Of a stretch of DNA of 64,000 bases, positions 61,420-64,000 are shown piece by piece; the first letter of the stretch is position 1, and every line of letters begins with the position of its first letter. Source of the DNA: Gracilaria gracilis (lineage: Eukaryota > Rhodophyta > Florideophyceae > Gracilariales > Gracilariaceae); the NCBI GenBank assembly GCA_030374805.1, contig JARGSG010000130.1, forward strand, positions 59,684-123,683, written 5' to 3'. The notes under the pieces were generated by a model. That model was not told the DNA's origin and ran no database searches. It worked only from the letters and a program-made list of their open reading frames with translations. The position numbers and the translations under genes were made by a program.

Positions 61420-64000
61420 TGATTTTCAGAAACCAATCGCTACCACCCTCTTCCACAGGAAAGATAGGAGATAGGTATGGGATAAAGAAGATATACAACT
61501 TCTTCATCATCCAACATCTACATCCACTCTGCCCACTATTATTCACCCTACCCTCTCCTCTCTCCTCCTTCTGCCCCATCCGTACCCTTTCCCTGGTACC
61601 CAACCAAACGACTGAAACTGGGCTTCTCTGGTCGGCACGCTGCTGTGTAGCAATCAAGAACCGCTCCAAGTCTCCGCGTAAAATTCGCCATAAAGTATTT
61701 TTCCCTCACCGCTAGATATACCTTCACCCTCGATGGAATCCACAGCCCAACCGTCGCAGTTCTCTCCGAATTTCGGACACACACCTCGGATCCCCCTCTA
61801 AAAAACCCATCGTTCTCAAACTCTTCACCGTGCTCGTCCCCCACCAATTCCCATGCCACCTTCAATATACCCTCCACTGCCCTCGGCAGATACCTCCCAT
61901 ACAATGTAGAAAACAAGAGCTGCCTTTGTCCTCCACGTCCCACACCCTCGTTCATCGTTTTCACAACACACCCAATCCACGCATCAAGTCTGGCGAGTGC
62001 ATCACCGTCCCATCCACGTAATGCTTTTCCCCATTACATTTGGTCTCGACTGCGTATTCTATGTACTCCTCCGACACTGCCACCGCCATTCCGTTCTTAA
62101 AATACTTGTCTTCATCATCACAGCTCCACTGTGGAGCATGTGCAGCTGACCCAGAGTCCGCAAGATCTTCGAAACGGCTCATTCTCCACGCACACAACTT
62201 GTCCATCCCATCTTCTTCACTTCCCATAAGCTTTTCGCGAGCCTCGTCCATCTGCTTCTTCAACTGCTCACCAATTTCCGTCCCCTGGCTGGGCTCCGCC
62301 CGCTTCGCAATCAAATCCTATCCCAGTAAAGAGAATAATCTGTCCCGAGCAGCCCGTTTCCGCACCCCAATCACATCGCTTATCGTCTGCTTCATCCGCT
62401 GCTTCAGACACTTGTCCGCGTTTACAATCTCCACTCTTCTTTCCTCCCCGCTTCTCTCATCGTCTCTCACGTCTCTCCCATTATTTCTGTCTCGACCACA
62501 TACTTCAACAACAAATCACTTTCACCCTCTGTCGATGGTTTGTACGCCCTCATCTCATATGCAACCTGAGTTGGGCACCTAGGCACCATCTCCTTCTCCC
62601 CAACTACAAACTTGCTCCCCTCTCTACTTTTCTCCCACCGTCCTTCTCCTGTTTTTCCAGCTACTACAAACGTTTTTCGTGTCGAAACAAAGTTCAGACG
62701 CCTCCAACTTCGCATAATGAAGAATCCCATCATACGGAGCCCTTGCGAATCCATAAAAACATTCTTCCACTCCAATATCATACTTTCGACGCCCTCTCAC
62801 CTTGTTTACTCCTCCACCACCTTGCTTCCTACCCTTTACTGTCTCCCGAAGACTTTCGATCAACAAATTTTGTCGTTTATTTTCCTCCCTCAGCCGTGCC
62901 AGCTCTTTCTGCGTCAGCTTCAAACTCACCATCAATGTATAGTGATCTTCTTTCATATTTCCCAACTGTCCCTTCAGTGAATTCACACTCTGAACGAGTG
63001 CAGACCGTGGCAATACGCTTAAGCTCTCCTCATTCCCTTCCCGTTCCCTTGTAGATACCCATTCATCCCCTCCAATTCTAACCTCCGCTTTCTCAACGAC
63101 CGCCGTCACTTTCGTCTCCCACATCCTTCGGAGCAAAACGGTGTTACGCCTTACACGCATCCCTGGGGTGTTAGTGGCGCCGTCTCCACAACATTCACTT
63201 CCCCACGCCGTTCTGTTTGTACGTCTTCCTCTTCTTCAAAATCCCTCTCAACCACTGCTGCTGTCCATCCGACAATTTCCTTGGTTGATACACCACTTCT
63301 ACGTCGTACCAATATCCCGTTTACATGTTCTAGTCGCTTATCTCCCCCCTTTCTACAACTTCAACACCCACCAATCCATGAACCACACTCCCTATTCTTC
63401 TCTCACTACACCTACCCTCCCCGTTTTCACGTTCTGCCATTCGCCGCACACGCCCCACTTCTTCTTTCTCTCGGTTCGCATTCTCTTGCTCGAAACCAAT
63501 GCTTTCCTTCTCTGGCACTCTATTTGGGGTCATAACAACCAAACTCTCCACTCCTCGCGTTCTCGCCTGGTGAACACTCCTCACTGTCTCCCTTTCTCGT
63601 CCACCTCTCTCTTCGGGTACCCTAGCCTTAGGCAATTTATCAACGTTAGTTTCCTTTCTTCCTCAAAGACCCCCACTACCTAATATGGTACTACTCCTTG
63701 CTATCGTTATTCCCTCGACACTCGTACGAAGCTCTTTATCCTTCACTATCATATCCCCGCTATCGCTCTCCTCTAAAACTTGCGCAGTCTCTGCGCCTCT
63801 TCTACGACCATATCTCTTCCGAACACCGCGCAGTATCTTCTTCGGCATACCTCGCTGCGCTTCTATGCTTTTCCTGGGACTAATTTCTTGATCTCATGCG
63901 TTCGCAATAGGTTTCGTCACCACAATGCTTACCGTTTGCTCCGTTCGCTCGCCGCTTCGATGGTCTGGCCTAGACGCTCCTCGCCGCACCGACGCTCCTC
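61420..64000 (-). pseudogene. Fragmented minus-strand coding-like region, possibly the second gene of the CMC element
   Basis: Several minus-strand pieces look protein-like but lie in different frames. 62624-63160 (178 aa) contains a coiled coil (VNSLKGQLGNMKEDHYTLMV...LTQKELARLREENKRQNLLIESL, shown in parts). 62467-62781 and 61961-62314 share the theme ending YVVETE/YAVETK, suggesting a tandem domain. 63663-63848 and 63330-63635 are Arg/Glu-rich. The region is convergent with the transposase, as the second (TnpA-like) gene of some CMC elements can be. I cannot assign a family. The window ends before a start is visible. Confidence 0.4.

Noticed and set aside
1..64000. CRISPR arrays, rRNA and tRNA genes
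   Set aside because: No regularly spaced repeats with unique spacers, no rRNA-like blocks and no convincing cloverleaf noticed. A tRNA scan would be needed to exclude single tRNAs.

Overview
The window is nuclear DNA of a eukaryote with compact, apparently intronless genes separated by short gaps, several with TATA boxes, and with large blocks of nested transposable elements. CPSF100, a fucosyltransferase-type Golgi enzyme, secreted Cu/Zn SOD, a secreted proteinase-K-like subtilase and several low-complexity secreted proteins fit a red alga with a compact gene space (a florideophyte such as Chondrus would fit). That assignment is inference; nothing here proves it.

Region 1 (1-16 kb) is gene space. 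It holds a secreted protein of unknown function (1680-2975, +), Cu/Zn SOD (3605-4198, -), the pre-mRNA 3'-end factor CPSF100 (5063-7513, -), a secreted two-domain protein with a Thr/Pro linker (8287-9327, -), an organelle-targeted protein of unknown function (10958-11605, +), a type II membrane fucosyltransferase-like protein (11652-12944, -) and a Gly-rich secreted protein (14140-14961, +). An 11-bp near-palindrome, TACCAA(C/G)GGTA, recurs five times in the intergenic DNA here and was not seen elsewhere.

Region 2 (16.3-31 kb) is a decayed Ty1/copia element (minus strand, one in-frame stop, truncated RT). Its gag is split by a young Ty3/gypsy chromodomain element (19382-30584) with 543-bp LTRs that look identical, a TTCGC target duplication, a primer-binding site and a polypurine tract. 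Between pol and its 3' LTR this element carries two overlapping long ORFs in antisense with their own TATA box. The whole element is studded with about 70 copies of the palindrome CCGNNCGG. This combination is the most unusual thing in the window.

Region 3 (32-36.4 kb) is gene space again: a secreted protein with a Tyr/His-rich hexapeptide repeat (33010-33543) and a subtilase (35080-36402). A 205-bp dispersed repeat occurs at 16.1 and 32.1 kb, one copy on each side of the retrotransposon block.

Region 4 (36.5-54 kb) is a transposon graveyard: a dead Tc1/mariner-pogo-type element with TA target sites (36506-38560), a solo gypsy LTR, two foldback MITEs, a second older gypsy element (41113-52071, 852-bp LTRs, coding broken, MITE inserted in pol) and several LTR fragments and inverted LTRs.

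Region 5 (55.5-64 kb) holds two head-to-tail copies of a CMC-type (CACTA/Plavaka-like) transposon. The first is cut off exactly where the second begins. Both transposase genes carry stops or frameshifts. The DNA shows a strong strand bias (C-rich, G-poor + strand). Broken reading frames on the minus strand fill the last 2.5 kb.
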